Assembly: GCF_002575655.3 (NCBI RefSeq)
Contig: NC_053039.3
Span: forward strand, 370,923,633-370,987,632
DNA from: Aegilops tauschii subsp. strangulata
Lineage: Eukaryota > Streptophyta > Magnoliopsida > Poales > Poaceae
DNA: 64,000 bases
Direction of reading: 5' to 3'
The translations under genes were made by a program, and so were the position numbers. The notes beneath the pieces are model-generated. The model was given only the letters and a program-made list of their open reading frames with translations, searched no databases and was not told the origin of the DNA. Of this stretch, positions 11,645 to 22,682 are shown in pieces (position 1 is the stretch's first letter; the number at the start of each line of letters is the position of its first letter).

Positions 11645-12012
11645 ATTAGGGAACCGGTCCACCATAGACCGGGGCAGAGGCAACCGCGGCATGGGTGCCC
11701 GACCCGTTCTTTCCTTGAGGAGTAGAAGTTTTAGTGCTATTAGCCACCTCCTTAGCGGAGTTGGCATCTGTATCCAAGGAAGTGAGATTTACCACTTACA
11801 AGGGATCGGTGGGAGGTTTGATGCCCACAGGGAATTTGCTTAGCATATCCTTTACCTCGTCCACCATGAATGATTTGAGTAAGGCCATAGCCTCATTAAA
11901 ATTACCACGGGTGACCATAGTCTCGGATGCGGCCGCGGAGTTCTCTCCTTCCCTATCCACTTCGTCAACCATACTCTTTAGGCGGTTAAGCCCTTGAAAG
12001 AGACGAGGCTCT
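11645..12012 (-). pseudogene. N-terminal gag fragment after a tRNA-iMet-type primer site
   Basis: Directly after the primer site (TTGGTATTAGAGCC, minus strand 12021-12008; the canonical form is TGGTATCAGAGC) a frame reads LFQGLNRLKSMVDEVDREG and KFPVGIKPPTDPL. A TAA interrupts it near 11796, and it continues to about 11650 as NLTSLDTDANSAKEV. Its position suggests the start of a gag protein that is missing its body. I cannot assign the family. Copia elements most often use this primer type. Confidence 0.5.
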
Positions 12013-12021
12013 AATACCAAT

Positions 12022-13578
12022 TAGATGGATCAATATGGTTGACTAGAGGGGGTGGGTGGGTGCATAGGCAACTACCAATTTTTAGCTCTTTTAATCAAAT
12101 TAGGCTTGACAATAAAATAGACTATCTAGATATGCAGCTAGGTGGACAACCTATATGACAAGCACAACAACAAGCTCTCAAGCAACCACAACATACAAAA
12201 ACAATACAAGCTTGCACAAAGTAAAGGTAAGAAGTAACAACAAGTGGAGACAATGAAGACGAGGATGTGTTATCGAAGTTCCCTCCTTTTGGGGGAGGTA
12301 CATCTCCGTTGGAATGACCTAGAGGCACAATGCTCCCCAAGAAGCCACTAGGTCCACCATATTCTCCGCACGCCCTCGCACAATGCATGATGCCGTGAAT
12401 CCACTAGCGGTGCCCTTGAAGGCGACAACTGAACCTTTACAAATAAGGTTGGGGCTCTCTCCACAACTTAATTGAAGGCTCCCAACACCACCACAAAGTT
12501 TCACCATAATGGAATGTGGCTCAGAGGTAACCTTTCCCGTCTTGGGTGCCCAAAAAACCCAGGAGTAACAAGATCCGCAAGGGGTTAGTGGGGGAATCAA
12601 ATATCTCTTTGTGGAAGTGTAGATCGGGGCCCTCTCATCCAAATCCTAGAAGATCAACAAGTTTTGATGGCTAAGGAGAGATATCCAGGGAAAATGAGCT
12701 TTAGGGCAACAATGGAGCTTGGGGAAAAAGAGTTAGGTCTTCTTGAGGAAGAAGAACTCCTTTATATACGGGGACAAAAATCCAACCGTTATTTGCCCAG
12801 CCCACAGTAAAGCGGTACTACCGCTCCTAGGAGCGATACTACCGTTTAAGGCGGCAGTACTAGTCGGGAGCCAGCGAGTACAGTGTACCAGAGTGGTAGT
12901 ACCACCGGAGCGTTACTACCGTCCATTTGAGCGGCACTACCACTTAGGGTTGTATGACCCAATGGAACCGCGATACTTGAAGAGGCGTCAGAGCGACAGT
13001 ACTGCATGAAGCGACAATACCAGTGAACTACCGCTCTAGTACTATGAATGCTGCGAAGGGAAACAGAAGCACCAAAATAAGTGGTAGTGGCCATGGCAGT
13101 CGAATGCGGAAGTACTGCAATAATCGTTACTACCGCTCTACTACAGTTAATTGTGGGAAGGCCTATAGAAGGCCCAAAGCAAGCGGCAGTTAGTACGGTA
13201 CTGGCCCGGTACTACCGTGGACCAGCGCGATACTACCATGGACCAGCGCGACACTACCACTTGAGTGCTTCAAATTGCCCAAGTAAAACGATGGAATCCT
13301 CCATGTTGCCTGAATATTTAGTGGGTGCATATGTGTATGTGTTGATTTCACCCTAATCTTTTCAAAGTGGATTCCTTCTTAATAGTACAGTTTTCCTCCG
13401 ACTCAAAACCACCAAAAAAGAAACACCAGAAAAACCGTCTTCACTCTCTATCACCGAGGGGAAGACGATCGTCTTGTGTCATATATAAGAATATCTGAAA
13501 TGCTGAATGCACACGGTTAGTTCGCAAATGGCACTATCATAAATCGCCAAAACTATTAGAGAGAAATATGCCCTAACA
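12022..13578 (-). mobile_element. LTR of a truncated minus-strand retrotransposon
   Basis: On the minus strand it starts at 13578 with TGTTAGGGCATATTTCTCTC and ends next to the iMet-type primer site at about 12022, where the family end CCAACA is decayed. This makes it the 5' LTR (about 1557 bp) of an element whose interior is lost after 370 bp. The plus-strand sequence GATCAATATGGTTGACTAGA and the microrepeats at 12800-13265 resemble an abundant wheat LTR whose name I cannot give. Confidence 0.7.
12800..13265. repeat. Array of short palindromic motifs related to GGTACTACCGC
   Basis: About fifteen degenerate copies of GGTACTACCGC or its complement GCGGTAGTACC occur in both orientations inside the LTR, for example GCGGTACTACCGCTCC (about 12813), GGTAGTACCACCGG (12894) and CCCGGTACTACCGTGG (13205). 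Spacing is irregular, so it is a dispersed motif cluster rather than a tandem repeat. It would give an RNA with many small stem-loops. Confidence 0.8.
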
Positions 13579-14467
13579 AACGGGCAACTCACGAAGCCCA
13601 CCTCACATTGGGACGACTAGGTCAAAATCAACGTGAGAAACTCAATCGATAGCCTGAATCGCTCCTAGGAGTTTTAGGGCTAGGAAGCTTAGTGATTGAG
13701 AAGATGTGTGCTTTCAACTACACTAACACGTGCTCACTTATGGTCCAGAAAAAGGGCAAACCCCAAAAAATACTAAAACAAAACAAAAACCCAGATAAAT
13801 CTGGAAAATTGGAAAACCCCTGAGAAACACAAAAAGAAACAAAGCAATGCGACATACATGTGTTCCATGCCTAGCACGTCTGTAACGACACATTTTTTTA
13901 TAGAAAAACCAGGCAACCATGAAAGAACACGGGGTGAAGGAACTAATCACGAGCTGCACAACACCAAACTCTGGTCGTTGTTCGCTTCATGCAGGCAGCG
14001 CCACGTCTCTGTAGGGGCATCCCCCCATTAGTTCCTCCCCGGGAATAGGCGTAGAGATCCTAGAACCTCCATGATTTAAAGTCTACATCAACATGGAGTA
14101 CCATAGCACCAACAGTCTGTATCACCGGGAAAATGTTCCTCAAACCTCCTTGTGCCTGCAATATCCTAATCCTACCACTTATTTATGCAAGTTTCAAGTC
14201 GGTCTCTTCACTCCTGTAGGTTTGCATGTGTAGAAAGTCTTAGACAACCGGTTTGCCAATAACTCAAAATTGAGAAGAAAAAATCTCCTACGTTTTGCTT
14301 GTAGTCTATTCACCCTCCTCTAGACATACTAAATGAAATCGATGTTAGGCGTCGGTGCACACTCATAGGCCGCTAACCCTGAAACCTTCTGAACTTGGAG
14401 CAACCAGACGTAACTGATTCCATTTGGGAAGAGATTCATGGCATTATGATGCATGTATGCCCACAGA
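13579..14467. other. No supported gene; unassigned sequence
   Basis: I see no long frame, terminal repeat or recognisable TE motif in this 0.9 kb. The short frames at 13738-13959 and 14329-14544 on the minus strand have no recognisable content. It may be decayed TE or low-copy intergenic DNA. Confidence 0.5.
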
Positions 14468-14893
14468 GAGAGGCTTTTTTTTGGAACGAAGACGCACGAA
14501 GCGTCCAGCTTTAAATTAATAAAGCCACATGGCAGCATCCACATAGGGTTTAAGCTTACAAACCAAACCGACCTCAGTTCAGCGGGCTCAACGTCCCGGC
14601 AAAGATAAAGCTAGAAGTTCAAACAAGCAAAGATAGATCATAACATAGTTCGCGACACAACTAAACTAAACGCAAAAGGCTCAAGCGTGCTGTTCTTGCA
14701 GTCTTGCTCTTGTCAGGCACAGCTTGATCTGCTCCATAGTCTCGAACATGCGCTCCTCGTCACGCTGCTTCCCTAATGGCGCCAAGCCTGACGCCTCCAG
14801 ATTCTTGTCGGCGAGCCGAAGCTTGGCGCTCTCCAGCGAAGTCAGTTCCCCAAGCTTGGCCTTGGCACGAACGCTGGGAGCCCGCTGCACCAC
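14468..14893 (-). mobile_element. Possible 3' end of a LINE-like element
   Basis: On the minus strand a short open frame (14893-14681, ending in RARLQEQHA) is followed by about 200 bp of untranslated sequence that ends in a run of A (T-run at 14469-14477 on the plus strand). Before it comes TTTATTAATTTAAAGCTGGA, a type of tail I associate with grass LINEs. No RT domain is visible and E2 cuts the upstream part at 14894. It could instead be a processed transcript fragment. Confidence 0.3.
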
Positions 14894-15838
14894 TGATGTC
14901 TACTACGCAACCTTCTTCTTGTAGACGTTGTTGGGCCTCCAAGTGTAGAGGTTTGTATGACAGTAGCAAATTTCCCTCAAGTGGATGACCTAAGGTTTAT
15001 CAATCCGTGGGAGGCGTAGGATGAAGATGGTCTCTCTCAAACAACCCTGCAACCAAATAACAAAGAGTCTCTTGTGTCCCCAACACACCCAATACATTGG
15101 TAAATTGTATAGGTGCACTAGTTCGGCGAAGAGATGGTGATACAAGTGCAATATGGATGGTAGATATAGGTTTTTGTAATCTAAAAATATAAAAACAGCA
15201 AGGTAACTAATGATAAAAGTGAGCGTAAACGGTATTGCAATGCTAGGAAACAAGGCCTAGGGTTCATACTTTCACTAGTGCAAGTTCTCTCAACAATAAT
15301 AACATAATTAGATCATATAACAATCCCTCAACATGCAACAAAGAGTTACTCAAAAGTCACTAATAGCGGAGAACAAACGAAGAGATTATTGTATGGTACG
15401 AAACCACCTCAAAGTTATCCTTTCTGATCGATCTATTCAAGAGTCCGTAGTAAAATAACACGACGCTATTCTTTCCGTTCGATCTATCATAGAGTTCGTA
15501 CTAGAATAACACCTTAAGACACAAATCAACCAAAACCCTAATGTCACCTAGAGTATCCGTGGGTATGATTATATGATATGCATCACACAATCTCAGATTC
15601 ATCTATTCAACCAACACATAGAACTTCAAAGAGTGCCCCAAAGTTTCTACTAGAGAGTCAAGACGAAAACGTGTGCCAACCCCTATGCATAAGTTCACAA
15701 TGTTACGGAACCCGCAAGTTGATCACCAAAACATACATCAAGTGAATCAATAGAATACCCCATTCTCACCATGGGTATCCCACGGAAGACATACATCAAG
15801 TGTTCTCAAATCCTTAAAGACTCAATCCGGTAAGATAA
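14894..15838 (-). mobile_element. E2 3' LTR, left segment
   Basis: It begins with TGATGTCTACTACGCAACC and is cut at 15838 by the CACTA element. The sequence before the cut, CTCAATCCGGTAAGATAA, continues after it as TAACTTCAAAGGG (19598), so TAA is shared and would be the 3 bp target duplication. The LTR resembles the family I know as Fatima, but that name is uncertain. Confidence 0.85.
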
Positions 15839-16159
15839 CACTACTAGGGAAAACCCTAGTAGTAGCGCGGGTTTAATGCCCACTAGTAGCGCGGGCAGCC
15901 GCGCTACCAATAAGGCGCTACAGCTATTACTTAGCAGTAGCGCGTGCGACAAGCGCTACTGCTAAGACACATAGCGGCAGCGCTTGTTCTATCCCGCGTT
16001 GCTGCTAATCTAGCTAGTTGTAGCGTGTTTACTATCCATCGCTACTAGTACTCTTTTTTTTTCATTTTTAGTGTATTTATACGCCGTTATACAAATTTTG
16101 GTACAATACCAATTATAAGGGTTTATATCATTATGTCCATAACAGTGTGTCAAATGAAG

Positions 16160-16292
16160 GTGGATTAGGTTCAAGTGGAGGCAATATGTGGTGCATGTCA
16201 AAAGTATACTACTAATCCAAACTTGATCTAGTTTGGACTAGTAGTACTTTCGATGTGCACCACATGTTGCCTCCACTTGAATCTAATCCGCC
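16160..16292. repeat. Inverted repeat with about 62 bp arms in CACTA1
   Basis: The left arm (about 16160-16224, GGTGGATTAGGTTCAAGTGG to ACTAATCCAAACTTGATC) is matched by the complement of the right arm (16230-16292, TAGTTTGGACTAGTAGTACT to CACTTGAATCTAATCCGCC) with a few mismatches and almost no loop. A transcript would fold into a long hairpin. Confidence 0.85.
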
Positions 16293-16305
16293 AGCACAAG
16301 CTATT

Positions 16306-16558
16306 TAATCATCATCATAGTCATTACCACCAACAGTATTTATTTAATCACCATAGTCATAGTGTAGCACATCATCATCTTCAAACTCATTCTAGCTAGC
16401 TAATCACCACCAACACTAGATGTGGTAGCTATCTAATCACCACCAACACTAGCTAATAATAATCATCATAGTCATTACCACCAACACTAGCTATTTAATC
16501 ATCATAGTCATAGTGTAGCACATCATCATCTTCAAACTCATTTCTAGCTAGCTAATCA
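16306..16558. repeat. Imperfect tandem duplication in CACTA1
   Basis: A unit containing CATAGTCATTACCACCAACA, TGTAGCACATCATCATCTTC and AACTCATTCTAGCTAGCTAA occurs at about 16310-16410 and again at about 16460-16557. The block ACCACCAACACTAGCTA is also repeated between them. There is no coding content. Confidence 0.75.
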
Positions 16559-16819
16559 CTCCTGCTGCTCTCTCTCAGGTAAAATAACATAAAACATGTG
16601 TAGCTCCCCTCCTTCATCAAGTTGGAGCATGCATATGAACCTGTCTCCTAATCGTGGGATGCGCTTCTGATTGCTGCCCCCTAGTACTTCTCTGCGCTCC
16701 TCCATCACAAATTTGGTCCAGTCTTTCACTATTAAGACTTTTCCTCGCTCTTAGAAATCCTGAATGCACTAAAGTGCATTGTAGGATATCTTGGTCATAA
16801 GCTAACAATACTCATGGTA

Positions 16820-17778
16820 CCATTAGTCTCGATCCCATGAGGCACAACATTCATCGGGAGTCCCTGTTGAAGAACATCGTATAGTAACATACTTAGCAAT
16901 GAAGTTTAGCTTAAAAAACAATGTATGCAAAAGATGCACTGAGGACAAATAGTAAAAATCTTACCATCTTTCCTAAATAGATGTGACCGTAGTTCATTAC
17001 GAACACTATTGGTCGCACATTTTCAGTACTAACATTTCTAAGTGCAGGAAGAAATTTTGTCTTGACAGTATCAAGATCCTCAAGCCATGAAACATAATGA
17101 CTTAGCTCCTCGCAGTTTAGTTCAGCCTCGGGACGGTAGTAGGTCCTGTCTACCAAGCGCTGGACATGTTTGCTTGAACCGAAATAAGCTGACAATAGAA
17201 ATTAGTTGTCAACTATTTTTGAATAAACAATATCAAAGACATAAATATGGTTGAGAAACTCACATAATGGTATAACTGGAGGCGTCTGCACATCGACCCA
17301 GATGTCGGTATTACCTTCAATATCATCTTCCAGACGAATATCAAAGGTGATAACCATATCAGGCTCAAATGCATAAGTCTTGCATAGTGCTCGCCAAGTT
17401 TTGCATCCAAAATAGGTGTAGTCGTCTGCGTTGTATAATTTTGCATGGAAAATATAACCATGCTCGGTCTTCAAGTAAACTTTCTTTACCTCCATAGTAT
17501 GGCTGAAACCTATCTTATCCAAGACAAAAACTCTTGCATGGCAGGGGATACGTTAGTAGCATAGTAAAAAAATTAAATTATAAGTTGAAGCAAATGAAGC
17601 AGATGTCATGCTTAATTACGATAAAAGACTTGTCATTGTGACTTACTGTATCCACTTCGAAGTTCACGTCCAACTTGATGCTGAAGTGCCTATCATCATC
17701 TAGGAAGATTCCGTCGCACAGGCCGCGCTTGTCTTCGCAGTATTTGCAAATACCGAAATCCTTTTCGTTGTCAGACAT
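16820..17778 (-). pseudogene. CACTA1 passenger gene fragment, several exons
   Basis: Four minus-strand segments look like exons. The first (17778-17647) starts MSDNEKDFGICKYCEDK and ends at a good donor (ACA|GTAAGT). The second, about 17540-17260, contains KVYLKTEHGYIFHAKLYN and DIWVDVQTPPVIPLC. The third, about 17195-16965, contains DRTYYRPEAELNCEELSHY. The last, about 16885-16803, ends LPMNVVPHGIETNGTMSIV and a stop. This layout resembles B3-like proteins often carried in Triticeae CACTA elements, which I recall but cannot verify. The acceptor of the second segment is not in phase with the first exon, so it is probably broken. Confidence 0.5.
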
Positions 17779-18027
17779 TTCCTATGTTCATAGTTGAAAC
17801 ATTAATTGAAAATCGATCGAAGACAACTCCAGGATACTCAAAATATCTTATAGGACTCATATTGACATGAGCATTCAATAAGAAAAACCAAATCGTAAAA
17901 TAAATAAGTATTCAAATTAGCATGCATTCAATAAGGAAAAGTAAATCATCTCATGCGTCCGTACATCGTCGAATATTATCACTAATACATCCCGAATAGT
18001 ATCATACATATAACATCACTAATACAA

Positions 18028-18429
18028 CTAAAACCCTAGAGCATGACGGGTATCGGCGCGGGCGGTGGACACCCAAAGAGAAGGAACCATCAAAGGATCA
18101 TAGCTCCAGTGGGATCCCTGGAGAACCTGCCAGGTATTGGAGAACCTGTGCTCCAACGCAAAGAAGTAGCGACGGACTTGCGAGTCCTCCTCACTGACAC
18201 GGTGACACACCACCTCCGCGGTGTCCTCGAGCCTCTAGACCGTCACTGGCCCACGCGACCGCCACCAAAGAAGGTTCGGGTCAACGACAGGCTGGCTCCT
18301 CACCAACCTGCGCCCCCCAGTAGGTAGCGCCTCCCAGTACCACCCCGACGGAGCCCAGTCACGGACATGGCCCATCTGGTGACGCAGGTGTCCTCCGCCG
18401 ACTCGACAACGAGGATGCGGGATAGACAT
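18028..18429 (-). pseudogene. CACTA1 passenger ORF with one internal stop
   Basis: A single minus-strand frame of 133 codons opens MSIPHPRCRVGGGHL, contains RDWAPSGWYWEALPTGG and ends HALGF. It is interrupted by one TAG at 18237-18235 (VTV-stop-RLEDTAEVV), which looks like a changed tryptophan codon. It is rich in Trp and Arg and unlike a transposase. I recall similar hypothetical proteins in Triticeae CACTA elements, with no known function. Confidence 0.5.
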
Positions 18430-19597
18430 CGTCGACGTCGATGCGCGAAAAATTGCTTTAACTAAAAAAATAACAACAAATGTGACATGTTCAACTAGTT
18501 CTATTAATTCAACTAGTTCTTACGATTAAATCTAGTCAATTAATTCTATACCTAATAAAATGAATAATGACATAAAAAAGGCCTATGCTTTGCAGGAACG
18601 TTGACTCCTTCCCGGTGTGTCAAATCCCGGGCACTCGATATGTCCTAGTTTGTAGCACAAGTCATGCTGAAATTCACGGAAAATTTTGGCATGACTTTTG
18701 CTAAAAAGTGGACAAATCGAGAACCTGAAATTTGCCGGAACGGAAATGAATCAACATTCTGGCAAAACATAGGCCACTCGGCTTCATTTCCTGGAAACAA
18801 CAAAGCCACTTGGGCACAATCGAACCACTTCAATAATGGAATATGCAAATGAACATCAATGACATATATCATATAACAACAATATGCAAATGAAATTACT
18901 GTTTAGGCATTTTCATAAAAATTTGCCCTAGCTAATTTCCTAAAAAAATTGCTAATCATTTTTCCTAAATGCTAAAAAATGCCTACTGCCCTAAACAAAT
19001 CTAGGGTTCATATGAACACCTAGGGTTCATATGAACACCTAGGGTTCATATGAACACCTAGGGTTCATATGAACATCAACACAGCATCAACACATATATA
19101 AATTGCCCTAGCAGAGAGAGAGAGGAGGGTAGGGGAGAGGAGAGGCAGAGCCTTACGGTGACTGCGGCGAGGGAGGGGCAGGCGGCGTCGAGGTCGGGAT
19201 CGGGGCTCGGGCGCGCGGTGGAGGGTGGCATCGAGGTCGGGGTCGGGGGCGGCGTCGAATCCGGGGTCGGGGGTGGTGTTGAGGCGGGAGAGCGTGCGGC
19301 GGCCGACGGGCGACGGCGGCGGCGACAGCAGAGGATTTGCGATTTGGGGGAAGTGGCCGTTGGGGAAAACGAATCGAGCGGTTTAGTCAGAAGTAGCAGT
19401 AGCGCGTTTCGGGAAGTGCGCTACTGCTAACATAGCTATAGCGTGTTCCTGGATAGCGCTACTGCTATACCATTCTCTTTTTTCCACTTTTTCATTTATT
19501 TTTCTTTACAATTTATTTTTTTCCTTTCACCTTTTTGTATTTCTTTCATTTTCATGTACTTTTCTATTTGCTTTCCATTTAGTTTTATTTTATTTAA
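18430..19597. other. Right part of CACTA1, no supported gene
   Basis: This holds AT-rich sequence, a 19 bp tandem repeat (19001-19075), a G-rich segment (19150-19380) that gives artificial open frames, the subterminal GCGCTACTGCTA array and a T-rich end. I see no transposase. Confidence 0.6.
19001..19075. repeat. Four tandem copies of a 19 bp palindromic unit
   Basis: CTAGGGTTCATATGAACAC is repeated at 19001, 19020, 19039 and 19058 without change except at the end of the last copy. Each unit holds the perfect palindrome GTTCATATGAAC. Confidence 0.95.
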
Positions 19598-20325
19598 TAA
19601 CTTCAAAGGGAAAACTCAGTCCATTACAAGAGAGTAGAGGTGGAGAAACATCATAAGATCCAACTGTAATAGCAAAGCTCGCGTTACATCAAGATCGTAC
19701 CATCTCAAGAACACGAGAGAGAGAGAGAGATCAAACACATAGCTACTGGTACATACCCTCAGCCCCGAGGGTGAACTACTCCCCCTCGTCATGGAGAGCG
19801 CCGGGATGATGAAGATGGCCACCGGTGATGGATCCCCCCTCCGGCAGGGTGCCGGAACAGGGTCCCGATTGGTTTTTGGTGGCTACAGAGGCTTGCGGCA
19901 GCGGAACTCCCGATCTATTATGTTCTCCGATGTTTTTAGGGTATATGGACATATATAGGCAAAAGAAGTCGGTCAGGGGAGCCACGAGGGGCCCACGAGG
20001 GTGGGGGCGCCCAGGGGGTAGGGCACGCCTCCCTGCCTCGTGGCTTCCTCGAAGCTTCCCTGACGTCTACTCCAAGTCTCCTGGATTGCTTCCGTTCCAA
20101 AAATAACTCTCCCGAAGGTTTCATTTCGTTTGGACTCCATTTGATATTCCTTTTCTGCGAAACACTGAAATAGGCAAGAAAACAACATTTTGGGCTGGGC
20201 CTCCGGTTAATAGGGTAGTCCCAAAAATAATATAAAAGTGTATAATAAAGCCCATAAAACATCCTTAATGGATAGTATAATAGCATGAATACTTCATTAA
20301 TTATAGATACGTTGGAGACTTATCA
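19598..20325 (-). mobile_element. E2 3' LTR, right segment
   Basis: It continues the LTR after CACTA1 from TAACTTCAAAGGGAAAAC and ends with GGAGACTTATCA at 20325. The last 130 bp strongly resemble the E1/M1 LTR ends, whereas the left part of the LTR does not. The total LTR length without the insertion is about 1670 bp. Confidence 0.85.
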
Positions 20326-20813
20326 ACATCCCCAAGCTTAATTTCTGCTCGTCCTCGAGTAGGTAAATGATAAAAGAAATAATTTATGAAGTGTGAATGG
20401 TAGCAGGTGCACAAGTTTGATCAATGATAATTTCAATCACCTTTTCTAACATCATTATATGTCATAATAGTAGCTCAACTCATAAAACTTTTCATGATCG
20501 AGTAACAAACTGTTCACATGTTAAAGTATAGATCATAAACTTTCTTGAAAACTAACAAACTGTGTTATTAGTCATCAAACAATTACAATTCATCTTATTT
20601 TCAGGAAGAGTCTATGTCAGAGCTTTGATTCAGCAAACTTCACATACTCAACTATCATTTAGTCTTTCACAATTGCTAACACTCACGCGATATTTATGGG
20701 TTCAAAGTTTTAATCAGCCACAGAGAAAGATATGGGCTTATAGATTCGCCTCCCAACCTTTTACCTCAAGGGTAATGTCAACAATAATAGTTCATGATGC
20801 CTTACATCCAATT

Positions 20814-20872
<59 letters not shown>

Positions 20873-22682
20873 GATCTTTCCAACACAATGTGCTTGCCAA
20901 AGGATAAAATGTAAAAAGGAAAGGTGAAGATCACCATGACTCTTGCATAAGGTATAAGACAAGAATAAAAGATAGGCCCTTCGCAGAGGGAAGCAGAGGT
21001 TGTCATGCGCTTTTATAGTTGGATGCACAAAATCTTAATGCGAAAGAACGTCACTTTATATTGGCACTTGTGATAGGGACCTTTATTATGCAGTCCGTCG
21101 CTTTCATTGCTTCCACATCACAAGATCGTATAAAGCTTATTTTCTCCACACTAATAGATCATACATATTTAGAGAGCAATTTTTATTGCATGCACCGATG
21201 ACAACTTACTTGAAGGATCTTACTCAATCCATAGGTAGGTATGGTGGACTCTCAAGGCAATACTGGTTTAGGGGATGTTTGGAAGCACAAGTAGTATCTC
21301 TACTTGGTGCAAAGAATTTGGCTAGCATGAGGGGAAAGGCAAGCTCAGCATGTTGAATGATCCATGACAATATACTTTATTTTGGATATAAGAAAACATA
21401 ACCCATTATGTTGTCTTCCTTGTCCAACATCAACCTTTTAGCATGTCATATTTTAATGAATGCTCACAATCATAAAAGGTGTCCAAGATAGTATATTTAT
21501 ATGTGAAATCTCTCTTCCCTCAATATTCTTTCATGAATTGTTCAAGTGACCAATACAATGTCTGCTAACCTTCAATAAATTTACCACCTCTACTTCTCAT
21601 ATGTGAAGTCATTACTCCCCATGGGATAAGCATATGAAACATATATAATTTCAGATTTATGATATTCGCTCATTCAACTATTTCCTCATAGGATATAAGT
21701 GAAGCACACGAGTAAATGACAAACTACTCCAAAAAGATATAAGTGAAGATCAATGAGTAGTTAAATAATTATTTAGCTATGTGAAGACTCACCCATTTAA
21801 TAATTTCAGATCTTAATACTTTATTCAAACAGCAAGCAAAACAAAATAAAATGACACTCCAAGCAAACCACATATCATGTGGTGAATAAAAATATAGCTC
21901 CAAGTAAAGTTACCGATGAACGAAGACGAAAGAGGGGATGCGTTCCGGGGCATCCCCAAGCTTAGGCTTTTGGTTGTCCTTAAATATTGCCTTGGGGTGC
22001 CTTGGGAATCCCCAGGCTTAGGCTCTTGCCACTCCTTATTCCATAGTCCATCAGATCCTTTACCCAAAACTTGAAAACTTCACAAGACAAAACTCAACAG
22101 AAAACTCGTAAGCTCCGTTAGTATAAGAAAATAAAACCACCACTTAGGTACTGTTGTGAACTCATTCCGAATTCGTATTGGTGTAATATCTACTGTATTC
22201 CAACTTCTCTATGGTTCATACCCTCCGATACTACTCATAGGTTCATCAAAATAAGCAAACAACACATAGAAAACAGAATCTGTCAAAAACAGAACAGTCT
22301 GTAGTAATCTGTATCAAACGCATACTTCTGGAACTTCAAAAATTCTGAAATAAATTGGTGGACCTGAGGAATTTGTCTATTAATCATCTGCAAAACGAAT
22401 CAACCTAAAACCACTCTCCAGTAAAAAATGGCAGCTAATCTCGTGAGCGCTAAAGTTTCTGTTTTTTACAGCATGATCTTAAAGACTTCACCCAAGTCTT
22501 CCCAACGGTTATACTTGGCACAAACACTAATTAGAAAATAAAACCGCATCTAACCAGAGGCTAGATAGATTATTTATTGCTATACAGGAGCAAAAAGCAA
22601 GGAACAAAAATAAAATTGGGTTGCCTCCCAACAAGCGCTAACGTTTAACGCCCCTAGCTAGGCATGATGATTTCAATTATGC
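20326..22682 (-). other. E2 interior without a supported gene
   Basis: After the polypurine tract this 2.4 kb holds AT-rich sequence shared in part with E1 and M1 (for example GTTACCGATGAACGAAGACG and GCATCCCCAAGCTTAGGC at 21950-21967). A 54 bp AT dinucleotide run lies at 20816-20869. Frames over this run are artefacts. Confidence 0.7.
20816..20869. repeat. (AT)27 microsatellite
   Basis: An uninterrupted alternating AT run lies between ATTGG and TAGGATC. It is likely polymorphic. Confidence 0.98.

Larger units (their letters stand above)
15839..19597 (-). mobile_element. CACTA1: non-autonomous CACTA transposon in the E2 LTR
   Basis: The left end is CACTACTAGGGAAAACCC, followed by a subterminal array of TAGCGC/GCGCTA motifs (15865-16060). 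A similar subterminal array is present near the right end (19385-19470). Between them lie passenger gene fragments on the minus strand, an inverted repeat and tandem repeats, and no transposase motif. The right terminus does not show the expected CTAGTAGTG inverted repeat and ends in T-rich sequence, although the LTR resumes exactly at TAACTTC. The element is therefore defective at that end. Confidence 0.8.

Noticed and set aside
12008..12021. tRNA gene
   Set aside because: Only a primer-binding site complementary to a tRNA end is present; no cloverleaf is seen. The same holds for the TGGCGCC primer sites.
14681..14893. Small host gene
   Set aside because: The short frame is cut by E2, lacks an upstream part and is followed by a TE-like A-rich tail; support for a host gene is too weak.
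19158..19430. Gly/Val-rich plus-strand frame
   Set aside because: It results from G-rich low-complexity sequence near the right end of CACTA1; there is no splice or codon support.
20792..21028. Frame with an Ile-Tyr repeat over 20816-20869
   Set aside because: It is produced by the AT dinucleotide run.
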